A DNA stretch of 55,376 bases from Eubacteriales Family XIII. Incertae Sedis bacterium (GTDB lineage Bacteria; Bacillota; Clostridia; Peptostreptococcales; Anaerovoracaceae), in contig JAISBV010000074.1 of the NCBI GenBank assembly GCA_031266025.1, positions 1-55,376 of the forward strand, read 5' to 3'. Position 1 is the stretch's first letter. Each line of letters begins with the position of its first letter. Both the position numbers and the translations under genes were made by a program. Positions 24,733 to 34,453 of this stretch are shown here, piece after piece. The notes under the pieces are model-generated. The model worked only from the letters and a program-made list of their open reading frames with translations. It was not told the DNA's origin and made no database searches.

Positions 24733-26505
24733 ATGAATATTCTTTCTCTAAGCGCCATTGCACTTGTCGTTCTTTGTATTATATTTGTTATAATGGGCAT
24801 TAAATTCCAGAAGTACACGAGCACGTCGGAAGACTTCCTGCTCGGCGGGCGCAAGGCGCCGTTCTGGCTTATGCTCGCGGCCTACCTCGGAGGCGCCATC
24901 GGAGGTTCGAGCGTCTCGGGTTGGATAGGTTACGGCTATTCGGGCGGCATGGCCACCGTCTGGTCAGGTCTGCTGCCGGGCTTGGGCCTTACGGCGTTCA
25001 TCATCATCTTTGCGCGCAGGCTGAACCACTTCGGCCGCGCCACGGGCGCGGCTACCATCACGGATTTTCTCTGCGCGCGTTACGGCGAGAGCGTCCGCGT
25101 ACCGGCCGCCATCATGTCCTTCTTCCGTCCGGCTTTCATCACGGGCATGCAGTACCTCGCCATCGCGATTCTGCTGCGCGTGGCGTTCGGTTGGCCAATG
25201 TGGGCGGGCGTGCTGATTTCCGCCGTCGCCATTCTGGCCTACCTCGTTACGGCGGGGCAGTATTCGGCCCTCGTCACGCAGTGGGTTCAGGCCATACTGC
25301 AGTCCCTCTGCATCGCGCTGTTCGCCATCGTCGCCATAAAGTTGGCCGGGGGAGTGGATGTTGCTGTCAGCGGTCTCTACAACATTCTGCCCGAGAACTT
25401 CGTCAACGGCTTTTCGCTGAGTTGGTCTCAGTTCAGCGTGTGGTTCCTGACGCTGTGCCTGTTCTATCTCGTTGACCCTTGGGCATATATGTGGGCGTAC
25501 ATCGGCAAGACGCCTCGAATCACACAGAACGCGCAGCTTGCCATGTGCTCGCAGTTCTACGGTCTTCTCGTGTTTGTGTCCGGCATGATCGTCGCTGTCG
25601 CCGTTACGGCCGGCAGACTCGCCCTTCCGGAAGGGCTTACGCCTGACTCCATTTACGCCTTCATCTCTCTGAACGAAGTCTCGATTCCGATAGGAATGCT
25701 GCTCGTGGTCGGGCTTTTGATGACCATCGTTTCCTGCGGATCGTCTTTCATCATGAACGGCGTTACCATACTGACAAAGGACATCTATAAGAGCGCCATC
25801 AACAAGAACGCCACCGACAAACAGATGCTCAGCGCGAGCCGCGTGTCCGTCGTGATCGTGTCACTGCTCGGCATAGTGGGCGCTCTGTGGCTGCCCGTGC
25901 TCGTGCCGCTCTGGGTGCTGGCGCAGGCGCTCGTGCTCGGCGGTCTTCTGCCCGCCATCATCGGCGCTTGGTGGTGGAAGCGCGCCACTTCGCAGGGAGC
26001 GTTCGCGTCCATCGTGCTCGGCGGTCTGTCGGCGATCGGTTGGGCCATATACTCTTGGGTGAGCACGGGCAGCCCCGGGAGCCTGATCGGAGGCTTCCAC
26101 GCCGCTCACGTCGGCGTGATCGTGTCCGTGCCCATCTTTATCATCGTCAGTCTCGTGACAAAGGCCGATTACAGCAGGGTGGAGGCGACGAGCTACAAGG
26201 TGCTCGGCAAGGCTATGAAGGAGCACCAGACGGCCTTGGGCGACCCGGACAAGCCGGGATTCTTCGGTTTCTTCGGCGCGGAAAAAGGCTATGTGAAAGC
26301 CGCTTGGGTTTTCGTCGTCGTCATGTTCGCGCTGCACTACCTCCTCGTGTTCGGTTTCCACATTCCTCTTTTCGGCTCGATCACAGTATGGGTGTCCATC
26401 ATCTTCAGTTTTGGCATGATGATCGTCATCGGGATCATGGGCGGCTACGATCTGACCGGCTTCCTGAAGAAGCCCGACAAGAACGAAGAAAGGCTGCAAG
26501 CTTAA
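24733..26505 (+). CDS. Sodium:solute symporter family protein
   Basis: 590 residues and about thirteen membrane segments. ATG 24733 is chosen because AAAGGAG lies nine bases upstream; a TTG at 24724 is in frame. The SSS family pattern is visible in TSTSEDFLLGGRKAPFW near residue 30 and GGAIGGSSVSGW. It imports an organic solute with Na+. A sigma-54 promoter with two enhancer sites precedes it. The following amidohydrolase genes suggest an acylated or amide-containing substrate, which is a guess from context. Confidence 0.88.
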   Translation: MNILSLSAIALVVLCIIFVIMGIKFQKYTSTSEDFLLGGRKAPFWLMLAAYLGGAIGGSSVSGWIGYGYSGGMATVWSGLLPGLGLTAFIIIFARRLNHFGRATGAATITDFLCARYGESVRVPAAIMSFFRPAFITGMQYLAIAILLRVAFGWPMWAGVLISAVAILAYLVTAGQYSALVTQWVQAILQSLCIALFAIVAIKLAGGVDVAVSGLYNILPENFVNGFSLSWSQFSVWFLTLCLFYLVDPWAYMWAYIGKTPRITQNAQLAMCSQFYGLLVFVSGMIVAVAVTAGRLALPEGLTPDSIYAFISLNEVSIPIGMLLVVGLLMTIVSCGSSFIMNGVTILTKDIYKSAINKNATDKQMLSASRVSVVIVSLLGIVGALWLPVLVPLWVLAQALVLGGLLPAIIGAWWWKRATSQGAFASIVLGGLSAIGWAIYSWVSTGSPGSLIGGFHAAHVGVIVSVPIFIIVSLVTKADYSRVEATSYKVLGKAMKEHQTALGDPDKPGFFGFFGAEKGYVKAAWVFVVVMFALHYLLVFGFHIPLFGSITVWVSIIFSFGMMIVIGIMGGYDLTGFLKKPDKNEERLQA

Positions 26506-26517
26506 ACTGTTTCGTTT

Positions 26518-26549
26518 TACGCGCGCCGGCGTTTGTGCCGGCGCGCGTA
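26518..26549. terminator. GC-rich hairpin after the symporter gene
   Basis: TACGCGCGCCGGC (26518-26530) pairs perfectly with GCCGGCGCGCGTA (26537-26549). Only a weak T-tract follows, so partial termination or mRNA 3' protection is likely, with read-through into the next gene. Confidence 0.55.
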
Positions 26550-26577
26550 GTTATTTCGAAAGGGAGGAACGAGAATA

Positions 26578-27987
26578 ATGCCAAGCAACGCAAGCGACCT
26601 CAAACGATGCGTCTCGGAGTATATAGAGGCGAACCGCGAGGATTATCATAGACTTTCCAAGGCGATATGGGACAAACCGGAGCTCGGCATGGAGGAATAT
26701 GAGGCGCACCGGCTTCACACGGAGTTTCTGAAGGAAAGGGGCTTTTCCGTGGAATCCGGCGTGGCCGGTATGCCGACGGCCTATGTCGCGACCTGGGGCA
26801 AGGGGAAGCCCGTTATCGGCTTTTCGGCCGAGTACGACGCGCTGCCCGGCCTGTCGCAAAATGTAACGTCGAGCAAGGATCCTGTGCGCGCGAGCGCTCC
26901 GGGTCAAGGCTGCGGACACAATCTCATAGGCGTGTCCGCCGTTTTGGCGGCCGTTTCGCTGAAGGAGACTATGCTCAAAGGCGGTCTTTCAGGAACAGTC
27001 AAGGTGTTCGGAACGCCGGCAGAGGAGCTGTGCATCGGCAAGCCTTTTATGGGGAGCCAAGGCGTATTCGACGGCTTGGATCTCGTTCTTGACTGGCATC
27101 CGTGGGCCGGCAGCTCTGTGCATTACGCCGGCTGTCCCGCGTATTTTAACATAAAATATCATTTCAGCGGCAGAACGGCTCACGGTAACGCGCCGTGGCA
27201 CGGCAGGAGCGCGCTTGACGCTGCGGTTCTCCAAGCTCACGCCATCGAGCTTTTGCGCGAGCACTATCCTCCGAGTCCTTCCGTTGCCGCAGCTCATACG
27301 ATCAACTATACGTTTTCCGATACGGGCCCCGAATTTGCCAGCGTTGTGCCGGATCGCGCGACGCTCTGGTGCATAGGCAGGTTTTCGACAGCCGAACTTT
27401 TGAGCGATATCATAGACCGCGTCGATAAATGCGCCGAGGGCGCGGCCCTCGCCACGGGAACGGTCGTCAAAAAGGAGTATATCACGGCGAGTCACGAGAT
27501 GCTTCCGAATGAAACCGTCGCGAATGTGATCTACGACAACCTGATCGCCGCCGGAGACGTGGTTTTTACGGAAGACGAAAAGGCGTTCGTGGCGGCCATG
27601 CAGAAAGAAGAAGGACAGGCGCCGTTTTGGGTCGAAAAAACCCCGCAGCCCCCCGCTTCCGCAAGTATAGCCGTGACCGACGCCGCAGAATACAGCTGGG
27701 TGGCGCCTTACGGCATACTGTTGCTGAATCTGGGCCCCGGCCCCGGTTGGCATAACTGGATGGTGACGGCCTGCGCGGGCGGCAGTCTCGGTGAGAAAAC
27801 CCTCGATAAGGCGGCGCAGGTGCTGTCTTGCTCGGCGGTGGATTTCCTGCTTGACGACGGGCTCCTGCAAAAAGCGAAGACAGAATGGGCCGATAAGATG
27901 AAAGGAAGAACCTACGGCAGTTTGCTTCCCGCAGATACGCCCGTGCCTCTTGATATAAACAAGAGCACCATGGATAAATACCGCTGA
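26578..27987 (+). CDS. M20 family amidohydrolase (AbgB/peptidase M20D-like)
   Basis: 469 residues. Metal-site motifs of the family are visible: GFSAEYDALPG, GQGCGHNLIG, GTPAEE and GRTAHGNAPWHG in the lid domain. The closest general type is the p-aminobenzoyl-glutamate or N-acyl-amino-acid hydrolase, cytosolic, removing an acyl group from an amino acid. AGGGAGG precedes the ATG. It lies between the symporter and a second amidohydrolase, so import and deacylation of a conjugated amino acid is a reasonable reading. Confidence 0.82.
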   Translation: MPSNASDLKRCVSEYIEANREDYHRLSKAIWDKPELGMEEYEAHRLHTEFLKERGFSVESGVAGMPTAYVATWGKGKPVIGFSAEYDALPGLSQNVTSSKDPVRASAPGQGCGHNLIGVSAVLAAVSLKETMLKGGLSGTVKVFGTPAEELCIGKPFMGSQGVFDGLDLVLDWHPWAGSSVHYAGCPAYFNIKYHFSGRTAHGNAPWHGRSALDAAVLQAHAIELLREHYPPSPSVAAAHTINYTFSDTGPEFASVVPDRATLWCIGRFSTAELLSDIIDRVDKCAEGAALATGTVVKKEYITASHEMLPNETVANVIYDNLIAAGDVVFTEDEKAFVAAMQKEEGQAPFWVEKTPQPPASASIAVTDAAEYSWVAPYGILLLNLGPGPGWHNWMVTACAGGSLGEKTLDKAAQVLSCSAVDFLLDDGLLQKAKTEWADKMKGRTYGSLLPADTPVPLDINKSTMDKYR

Positions 27988-28053
27988 CGCCGCGTGCAGA
28001 CAACTGCTCAAACGCCGCAATTCGCTGATAACAGGCAGAGAAAGGGTGGATTT

Positions 28054-29652
28054 ATGTCATTTAAGGCAGACTTTGTGATCAAGAACGCGAACATTCAAAC
28101 AATGGACAGAAAGAACCCCAAGGCGTCCGCGCTCGCCGTTCGAGGCGATACGATAATCGGCGCGGGCGCTTTTGACGATTTTTTGACGGTAATAGGGCCG
28201 GACACCGAAATACGCGATCTCACGGGTAAGACGGTATTGCCGGGTTTCAACGACAACCACAGCCATCCGGCTCTGTACGCGATCAGCCTCACAAATGTGG
28301 ATTTGACCGGAACGAGATCCCTCGAAAGATTCTTTGAACCGCTGAGAGCGAGGGCCGCCGAGACGCCCGCAGGCGAATGGATCGTGGGCTTCGGCTACGA
28401 CGAGGGTATATTCGCCGAAGGGCGCGAGCCGAGTCTCGCGGAGCTCGACGCGGCTCTGCCCGATCATCCGGCGCTCGTCATGCGAGCCTGCCTTCATGTG
28501 GCGCTCGCCAATTCCCGCGCCATGGCTTTGGCCGGCTATACGGCGGACACGCCCGATCCGCCGGGCGGAGAGATCGTTCGGGAAAACGGCAAGCTTACGG
28601 GCCGTCTCTGCGAGAGGGCCTATGTCGCCGTCAACGAACTCGTTCCCGCGGCGAGCGCGTCCGGTGTGGCGAAATCGCTCAAACGCCTGTCCGGGATGTT
28701 CAATTCATACGGCATAACGAGCACTACGGAAATGGGCATGCTCGACAGTCCGGACGACGAATTCGTGATCTGGGACAAGGCCTTCAAAAACGACTGTCTG
28801 AGCGTAAGGGTCGCCGCGTATTACCTTGACGGCACATACAAGAAGCTTTCCGACGCGGGTTTCCCTATACCTTTCGGCAACGATCTCTATAAGTTTCAGG
28901 GACGCAAGATCATATTGGACGGCGGCGGAGGCTCCGGCACCGCGCGCATGTCCAAGCCGAATCTCCACGACGGCAAATACGGGATACTGTACCACGAACA
29001 GGAGAAGCTCGACGAAATCGTATGGGAGGCTCATTCGCGCGGTATGCAGATATCGACGCACGGCATAGGCGACGTCGCAATAACGATGATTCTCGACGCG
29101 TACAAGAAAGCGCAGGAGAGACTGCCGCGCAGGGACGCGCGTCACAGGATAGAGCACTGCTCGTTCTGTTATCCGCCCATAGCGGAGCGCGTGATCAAGG
29201 AGGGCGTCCTGCCGCTCCTGAATCCGGGCTTCCTCTATTATTTCGGCGATACTCACATGCGAAACTACGGCGCGGAGCGCGTGTCAATGGAATTCCCGTT
29301 CCGAACGCTGCTTGACGGCGGTATCACGGTCGGCATAGGCAGCGACGCCCCCGTGACGGTCTTGAGCCCCGGCGAGATACTCTACGGCGCCGTCACAAGA
29401 AAATCGCAGAGCGGTCTTTCCTGCGGCGAGAATGAGCGCGTCAGCGCGTTTGAGGCTGTATACGCGTATACGGCGGCCGGCGCCTATATGACGTTCGACG
29501 AGCACAGGAAGGGTACGCTCGAAACCGGCAAATTGGCCGATATCGCCGTCACGGACGCCGATCCGACCGCAGTTGACCGCGAACCGGAGCGTTTGCTTGA
29601 AATGACGGCAGAGCAGACTGTACTTGGCGGAAAAACCGTATTCAGAAGATGA
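28054..29652 (+). CDS. Amidohydrolase superfamily enzyme (YtcJ-like)
   Basis: 532 residues from ATG 28054 (GAAAGGGTGG upstream). The amidohydrolase barrel motifs are present: the first-strand H69-x-H71 pair in DNHSHP, STHGIGD, RIEHCSF and the late aspartate in GIGSDAPV, plus the N-terminal beta-sandwich GDTIIGAG and C-terminal GTLETGKLADIAVTD. YtcJ-type enzymes hydrolyse amides or cyclic amides of unknown identity. It is the last gene before a new promoter at 29663. Confidence 0.82.
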   Translation: MSFKADFVIKNANIQTMDRKNPKASALAVRGDTIIGAGAFDDFLTVIGPDTEIRDLTGKTVLPGFNDNHSHPALYAISLTNVDLTGTRSLERFFEPLRARAAETPAGEWIVGFGYDEGIFAEGREPSLAELDAALPDHPALVMRACLHVALANSRAMALAGYTADTPDPPGGEIVRENGKLTGRLCERAYVAVNELVPAASASGVAKSLKRLSGMFNSYGITSTTEMGMLDSPDDEFVIWDKAFKNDCLSVRVAAYYLDGTYKKLSDAGFPIPFGNDLYKFQGRKIILDGGGGSGTARMSKPNLHDGKYGILYHEQEKLDEIVWEAHSRGMQISTHGIGDVAITMILDAYKKAQERLPRRDARHRIEHCSFCYPPIAERVIKEGVLPLLNPGFLYYFGDTHMRNYGAERVSMEFPFRTLLDGGITVGIGSDAPVTVLSPGEILYGAVTRKSQSGLSCGENERVSAFEAVYAYTAAGAYMTFDEHRKGTLETGKLADIAVTDADPTAVDREPERLLEMTAEQTVLGGKTVFRR

Positions 29653-29893
29653 TTTATGAGTCTTGACAATTATATGGCGATAGGTATACTATGTATATGG
29701 CTGCGCACGGAAGGGAGGGTGGAACATCTGTCACAGTGATAATGCGCACGTCGAAAAGGGGTAAGGAGCGGAGTTTGTCGGTATGTCTTGATTTTTGGCG
29801 TATACGGCGATTTTGGGGATTTTTCTTGTTCGGAGCATGTAATTATTCTTACTTGTTATCAAATCTGTTACTGTAATACAGAAAGGAGAGAAC
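29653..29893 (+). other. Promoter and long leader of the APC permease gene
   Basis: TTGACA (29663-29668) and TATACT (29685-29690) spaced by 16 bases form a strong promoter. About 195 bases of leader follow before the ATG at 29894. It contains two GCGCAC copies and a CTGT/ACAG inverted pair near the ribosome binding site but no riboswitch that I recognise. A 61-codon frame inside it has no ribosome binding site. Confidence 0.55.
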
Positions 29894-31342
29894 ATGGGAA
29901 GCGATGCTTTTGAAAGAAACGTACTGAAACGCACGATGGGCAATATCGACGTTCTGGCTTTCGGCTTCGGCACCATGATCGGCTGGGGCTGGGTTATGCT
30001 CGCCGGCGGCTGGGTCGAGAACGGCGGCACGGTCGGCGCTATGATAGCCTTCGCGATCGGCGCCGTGCTCTGTATCTTTGTCGGCATTACCTACGCGGAG
30101 CTGACCCCGATGCTGCCTCTGTCGGGCGGCGAGCTTGTCTTCGCCTACAGAGGCTTCGGCTATACGGGCTCGTGGATCACGGGCTGGATGATCACGTTCG
30201 CCTACATCGGCGTGGCGGCCTTCGAGGGCCCGTCATTCGCCACGGCGGTCAACTATTTGGTTGAAATTCCTAAAATAGGATTTTTGTGGACAATAGCGGG
30301 CTTTGACGTCTATGTGTCGTGGATGCTTGTCGGCGTCATAATGTCGGTCATACTGACAATACTGAACTATATCGGCATAAAGTCGGCCACGGTCTTCCAG
30401 ACGGTGGCTTCGGCGCTTATCATCATCGGCGGTCTTGTGCTCGTATTCGGCAGCGTGACAAGCGGCAGCGCCGAGAACATGGAGCCGCTCGTTACGTCAG
30501 GCCGCGGCATACTGACCGTCATGATCGTCGTACCGGCTATGTTCGTCGGTTTCGACGTAATACCGCAGGCGGCGGAGGAGATGTCTATACCGCTTAAGAA
30601 CATATCGAAGATACTCATCATCTCGATTATAATGGCGGCGATCTGGTATATCGCCATGATATTCGGTCTCGGCATGTCGGCGCCGGAAGAGGTGCGCTTG
30701 GCAGCGGACATCCCCGTTCCGGACGCCCTCGCGTACAGCATGGGACACTGGGCCTTCGGCAAGATAATGATCTGCGCCGCCCTGCTCGGCATAGTGACGA
30801 GCTGGAACGGCTTCATCATCGGCGGCTCACGCGTGCTCTTCGCCATGGCCCGCGCCAAGATGATACCCGAAGTGTTCGGCAAGGTGCATCCGAAATACGG
30901 CACGCCGTCTTTCTCCGTCATATTTATCGGCGTTATCGTCTGTCTCGCGGTCTTCCTCGGCCGCTCGGCTCTCGTATGGCTCATAGACGCGAGCGCCTTC
31001 GGAACGGTCGTCGCGTACTTTATGGTGGCGCTGTCCTTCCTGCTCATACGCCGCAAGGAGCCTGAACTCAAGCGTCCGTACAAAGCCCCGGCAGGCCCCT
31101 TCGTCGGCATAGTGGCCGTCGCCGTCGCGCTCTTCTTCCTTTGGACCTACCTGCCCATGGGCCCTGCGGGTCTGATTCCCGTGGAGTGGGCGATAGTGCT
31201 CGTGTGGGTCGCGCTCGGCGTGGTATTCTTCATCTGGGCGAAGAACAGGTACAAGGACGTGGATGCGTCGGAATACGAGTACCTCATGTTCGGTCCGGAT
31301 TATTCGCGCAAGCACATTCTGGATTCTAAAAAGTCCGCTTAG
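29894..31342 (+). CDS. APC family amino-acid permease
   Basis: 482 residues with about twelve membrane segments. The first segment carries the glycine-rich stretch FGFGTMIGWGWVM, typical of amino-acid/polyamine/organocation carriers that bind the substrate carboxylate and amine there. GAAAGGAGAG precedes the ATG. A terminator-like hairpin follows. By position it would import the amino acid handled by the aminotransferase at 31488. Confidence 0.88.
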   Translation: MGSDAFERNVLKRTMGNIDVLAFGFGTMIGWGWVMLAGGWVENGGTVGAMIAFAIGAVLCIFVGITYAELTPMLPLSGGELVFAYRGFGYTGSWITGWMITFAYIGVAAFEGPSFATAVNYLVEIPKIGFLWTIAGFDVYVSWMLVGVIMSVILTILNYIGIKSATVFQTVASALIIIGGLVLVFGSVTSGSAENMEPLVTSGRGILTVMIVVPAMFVGFDVIPQAAEEMSIPLKNISKILIISIIMAAIWYIAMIFGLGMSAPEEVRLAADIPVPDALAYSMGHWAFGKIMICAALLGIVTSWNGFIIGGSRVLFAMARAKMIPEVFGKVHPKYGTPSFSVIFIGVIVCLAVFLGRSALVWLIDASAFGTVVAYFMVALSFLLIRRKEPELKRPYKAPAGPFVGIVAVAVALFFLWTYLPMGPAGLIPVEWAIVLVWVALGVVFFIWAKNRYKDVDASEYEYLMFGPDYSRKHILDSKKSA

Positions 31343-31350
31343 TAAATTGC

Positions 31351-31381
31351 GGCGCGCGGCTTCGCGCCGCGCGCCCGTTTT
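31351..31381 (+). terminator. Terminator after the APC permease gene
   Basis: GGCGCGCGGC (31351-31360) pairs with GCCGCGCGCC (31366-31375), followed by CGTTTTA. Confidence 0.7.
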
Positions 31382-31404
31382 ACTTACAAGAGATTAAATT
31401 GAGG

Positions 31405-31461
31405 TTGCTAAAAAATCTACTGAGGCGATATAATGAGACCGGAGATATCCCGTTATATCGC
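31405..31461 (+). promoter_or_regulatory. Promoter and overlapping inverted repeat before the aminotransferase gene
   Basis: TTGCTA (31405-31410), an 18-base spacer and a perfect TATAAT (31429-31434) form a promoter. GCGATATAA (31425-31433) overlapping the -10 is inverted as TTATATCGC (31453-31461), a possible operator or leader hairpin. Confidence 0.55.
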
Positions 31462-31487
31462 AATATCCCAAAAGGAGGGTTTAAACC

Positions 31488-32696
31488 ATGCTGTTGAAAG
31501 ACGTCAATCTCACAAAAGATCAGGTCGTCGAGCAGACGAAGAAGTACATGATCGAAACATATGAGCGCTTTCCGTTCATTGCGAGCAGAGCCAAGGACAT
31601 GTACCTCTACGACGAGAACGACACGCCGTATTTGGACTTTTACGGCGGCATAGCCGTAAACAGCGCCGGAAGCTGCAACGAGAAGGTTGTGGCGGCCGTG
31701 CGCGAGCAGGTCGGTCAGATCATGCACACGTTCAACTATCCTTATACGGTTCCGCAGACCGTGCTGTCCAAGCTCATATGCGAAACCATAGATATGGATA
31801 AGATATTCTTCCAGAATTCGGGCACGGAATCCAACGAGGCCATGATCAAGATGGCGCGCAAGTACGGAGTGGACAATTTCGGGCCGAACAAGTATCACAT
31901 TATAACGGCCAAGATGAGTTTCCATGGCAGGAGCTACGGCGCCATGTCGGCGACGGGGCAGCCCGACAACGCCTGCCAGCTCGGCTTCAAGCCCGTAGTA
32001 CCCGGTTTTACCTACGCCGATTTCAACGATGTGGAGTCGTTCAGGGCGGCCGTCACGGACGACACCATAGCGATCATGCTTGAGCCCATACAGGGCGAGG
32101 GCGGCGTCATACCCGGCACGGAGACGTTTTTCAAGGGCATCAGAAAGCTCTGCGACGAAAAAGGTCTGCTGCTGTTGATAGACGAGATACAGACGGGTTG
32201 GTACCGCACGGGCCCGGCCATGGCGTATATGCGCTTCGGCATCAAGCCCGACGCCGTTTCTATGGCGAAGGCCATGGGCGGCGGCATGCCGATAGGCGCC
32301 GTGTGCGCTACGGCGAAGCTCGCGACGGCCTTCAACCCCGGTTCGCACGGAACCACATACGGAGGCAATCCCGTATGCTGCGCGGCGTCTTACGCGCAGA
32401 TAAACGATATGATAGAGCGCAAGCTTGGCGATAACGCCGCTTCCGTGGGCGCGTACTTCATGGAGCAGCTGCGCAAGCTGCCGCACGTCACGGAAGTTCG
32501 CGGCGAAGGGCTGCTTGTGGGCATCGTATTCGATATTCCAAAGGCCGTCGATATCAAGCACGGCTGTCTCGACAGGAAACTGCTTGTCACGGCCATAGGC
32601 GCCAATATTGTACGCATGGTTCCTCCGCTTATCGCGAGCAAAGCTGACTGCGACAAGGCGACGGAGATCATAAGGCAATCCGTGGAAGCCCTGTAA
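31488..32696 (+). CDS. Class III PLP aminotransferase (omega-amino acid type)
   Basis: 402 residues. The PLP lysine is K261 (SMAKAMGGG), with the cofactor aspartate D232 in IDEIQTG and the phosphate/ring motif NSGTESNEA near residue 110. Class III enzymes of this size take 4-aminobutyrate, 5-aminovalerate, beta-alanine or acetylornithine and yield a semialdehyde. The CoA-acylating aldehyde dehydrogenase directly downstream would oxidise that semialdehyde, and the glutaconyl-CoA decarboxylase genes of the same island favour a five-carbon substrate. AAAAGGAGG precedes the ATG. Confidence 0.85.
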   Translation: MLLKDVNLTKDQVVEQTKKYMIETYERFPFIASRAKDMYLYDENDTPYLDFYGGIAVNSAGSCNEKVVAAVREQVGQIMHTFNYPYTVPQTVLSKLICETIDMDKIFFQNSGTESNEAMIKMARKYGVDNFGPNKYHIITAKMSFHGRSYGAMSATGQPDNACQLGFKPVVPGFTYADFNDVESFRAAVTDDTIAIMLEPIQGEGGVIPGTETFFKGIRKLCDEKGLLLLIDEIQTGWYRTGPAMAYMRFGIKPDAVSMAKAMGGGMPIGAVCATAKLATAFNPGSHGTTYGGNPVCCAASYAQINDMIERKLGDNAASVGAYFMEQLRKLPHVTEVRGEGLLVGIVFDIPKAVDIKHGCLDRKLLVTAIGANIVRMVPPLIASKADCDKATEIIRQSVEAL

Positions 32697-32738
32697 AATT
32701 ATATTCAAACCTAAGGAAGAAAAGGGGGATCTACTGTT

Positions 32739-34115
32739 ATGGATGCAAAAGCACACATATCCGATCTTATCGCAAAGGCAAGAGCGGCACAGAAGATATT
32801 TGAGGAATATCCGCAGGAAAAGGTTGACGAGGCCGTCCGCGCCATAGGCAAGGCCGTATACGACAACGGGGAGTCGCTTGCGCGCATGGCCGTCGATGAG
32901 ACGGGTATGGGCAATTACGAAGACAAGATCATGAAGAACAAGGGCAAACCCAAGGTGACGTGGCAGAAGCTGAAGGGCGTCAAGAGCCGCGGCGTCATCC
33001 GCTATATCGAAGATCAGGGTATTGCCGAGGTGGCGAAGCCCATGGGCGTTATCGGCGCGGTTACCCCTGTGACGAATCCCGTCATGACGCCCGTACACAA
33101 CGCTATGATAGCGCTGAAGGGCGGCAACGCCATTATCCTGTGCTCCCATCCCAAGGGCGACCGGTCCGGAAAGAAGACGGTTGAGATCATGCGCGAGGCG
33201 CTGAAGAAGATCGGCGCGCCCGAGGATTTGATTCAGGTCGTTGAGGAATCCACGGTGGAGACTTCGGGAACGCTGATGGCAATGGCCGACGCCTGTATAT
33301 CCACGGGCGGCCCCGGCATGGTCAAGGCGGCCTATTCGAGCGGCAAGCCCGCTTTCGGCGTAGGCCCCGGCAATGTGCAGTGTCTGGTGGACGCTGACGC
33401 GGACTTCAAGGACGCCGTGGCGAAGATCATACGCGGCAGAACCTATGACAACGGCGTGCTGTGTACATGCGAGCAAGCCGCGCACGTTCCGAAGGCGAAG
33501 GCGGATGATGTCATAGCGGAATTCAAAAAGCAAGGCGCTTATTATGTCAGCGACCCCGCAGAAGCGGATAAATTCCGCAAGACGCTGTTCATCGACGGCG
33601 TTATCGCGAAATCGCTCGTGGGCGCCAAGCCCGTCGTGATCGCGAAAGCCGCCGGCATCGATATTGCCGAAGATACGAAGCTGATCGTCGTCAAGCTTGA
33701 TAAGACGGGCGCCGACGAGCCCTTGGCGAGGGAAAAACTGTTCCCGGTGCTGGCCCTCTATGTTTACGACAAGTGGGAGGACGGCGTTGCGAACGCGGCG
33801 AAGAACATCGACAATGAGGGAACGGGGCACAGCGCGGTTATCCATTCGTTCAACAAGGAGCATATCGAATACGCGGCGAACAAGATACGCGTTTCGCGCT
33901 TCTCCGTGAATCAGATAGGCTCGAACAGTCTCGGCGGCACGTTGACGAACGGCCTGAACCCGACGGCGACTTTGGGCTGCGGCACTTGGGGGAACAACAG
34001 TCTCAGCGAGAACCTGTGGTTCCATCACCTGATCAACATAAGCCGCATCGCCTATGAGATCAAGGACGCCCCGGCGGCGGCGCTTACGGATGAGCAGATT
34101 TGGAGTTTGAACTGA
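32739..34115 (+). CDS. CoA-acylating aldehyde dehydrogenase (SucD/AdhE-N type)
   Basis: 458 residues, the length of stand-alone CoA-acylating aldehyde dehydrogenases. The catalytic cysteine is C242 in the DNGVLCTCEQAA motif, with C244 next to it. No alcohol dehydrogenase domain follows. The enzyme converts an aldehyde, CoA and NAD(P)+ to acyl-CoA. After the aminotransferase the likeliest substrate is glutarate semialdehyde, giving glutaryl-CoA; succinate or malonate semialdehyde remain possible. It is separated from the aminotransferase gene by 42 bases containing GAAAAGGGGGA. Confidence 0.85.
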   Translation: MDAKAHISDLIAKARAAQKIFEEYPQEKVDEAVRAIGKAVYDNGESLARMAVDETGMGNYEDKIMKNKGKPKVTWQKLKGVKSRGVIRYIEDQGIAEVAKPMGVIGAVTPVTNPVMTPVHNAMIALKGGNAIILCSHPKGDRSGKKTVEIMREALKKIGAPEDLIQVVEESTVETSGTLMAMADACISTGGPGMVKAAYSSGKPAFGVGPGNVQCLVDADADFKDAVAKIIRGRTYDNGVLCTCEQAAHVPKAKADDVIAEFKKQGAYYVSDPAEADKFRKTLFIDGVIAKSLVGAKPVVIAKAAGIDIAEDTKLIVVKLDKTGADEPLAREKLFPVLALYVYDKWEDGVANAAKNIDNEGTGHSAVIHSFNKEHIEYAANKIRVSRFSVNQIGSNSLGGTLTNGLNPTATLGCGTWGNNSLSENLWFHHLINISRIAYEIKDAPAAALTDEQIWSLN

Positions 34116-34212
34116 CGGCGGCGTGAAGCGCCGGCAGTTGAATCGGAACAATGCGAGCGGACGGTATCCCAAGCGATATCGCCCGCCTGTTCTTTATTCG
34201 TCCGCACGGATC

Positions 34213-34228
34213 CGGCATATTTTTTGCA
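34213..34228 (+). promoter_or_regulatory. Sigma-54-type promoter upstream of the CoA-transferase gene
   Basis: CGGCATATTTTTTGCA has GG (34214-34215) and GC (34226-34227) ten bases apart and matches TTGCA exactly. Transcription would start near 34239, so palindromic element copy B would lie wholly in the mRNA leader. Confidence 0.65.
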
Positions 34229-34274
34229 TGTTAAAAAAATATCAAATGATTTTGCGCAGTAGCAATATTATTGT

Positions 34275-34431
34275 TTTAATCAAGACTATTCAAACGCCAC
34301 GTCAGTTTTGTTCAGGCCGGGTTCTGAGAGCTGATTTGGCTCCCCGGAACGTACTCGAAGCTACGTGAGGAAGGCAAATCAGCTATCAGGTTCCGGAATG
34401 GGCAAAAATCACGTGACATTTGAGTAGTTAC
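34275..34431 (+). repeat. Palindromic dispersed element, copy B
   Basis: Core nearly identical to copy A but with the inner stem changed to CTGATTTG/CAAATCAG, so pairing is kept. The ACGTA/TACGT apex is unchanged. The right arm TTTGAGTAGTTAC ends about ten bases before the GAGGAG that serves the CoA-transferase gene. Confidence 0.85.
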
Positions 34432-34453
34432 ATCACAGGTGAGGAGATTGGTT

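Noticed and set aside
29691-29876. 61-codon frame in the APC permease leader
   Set aside because: Starts at the -10 box of the promoter, so it would not be fully transcribed, and has no ribosome binding site.
31380-34172. 930-codon open frame on the minus strand
   Set aside because: It is antisense to the aminotransferase and aldehyde dehydrogenase genes, shows no domain and is very rich in arginine, histidine and valine, as expected from a mirrored GC-rich coding region.
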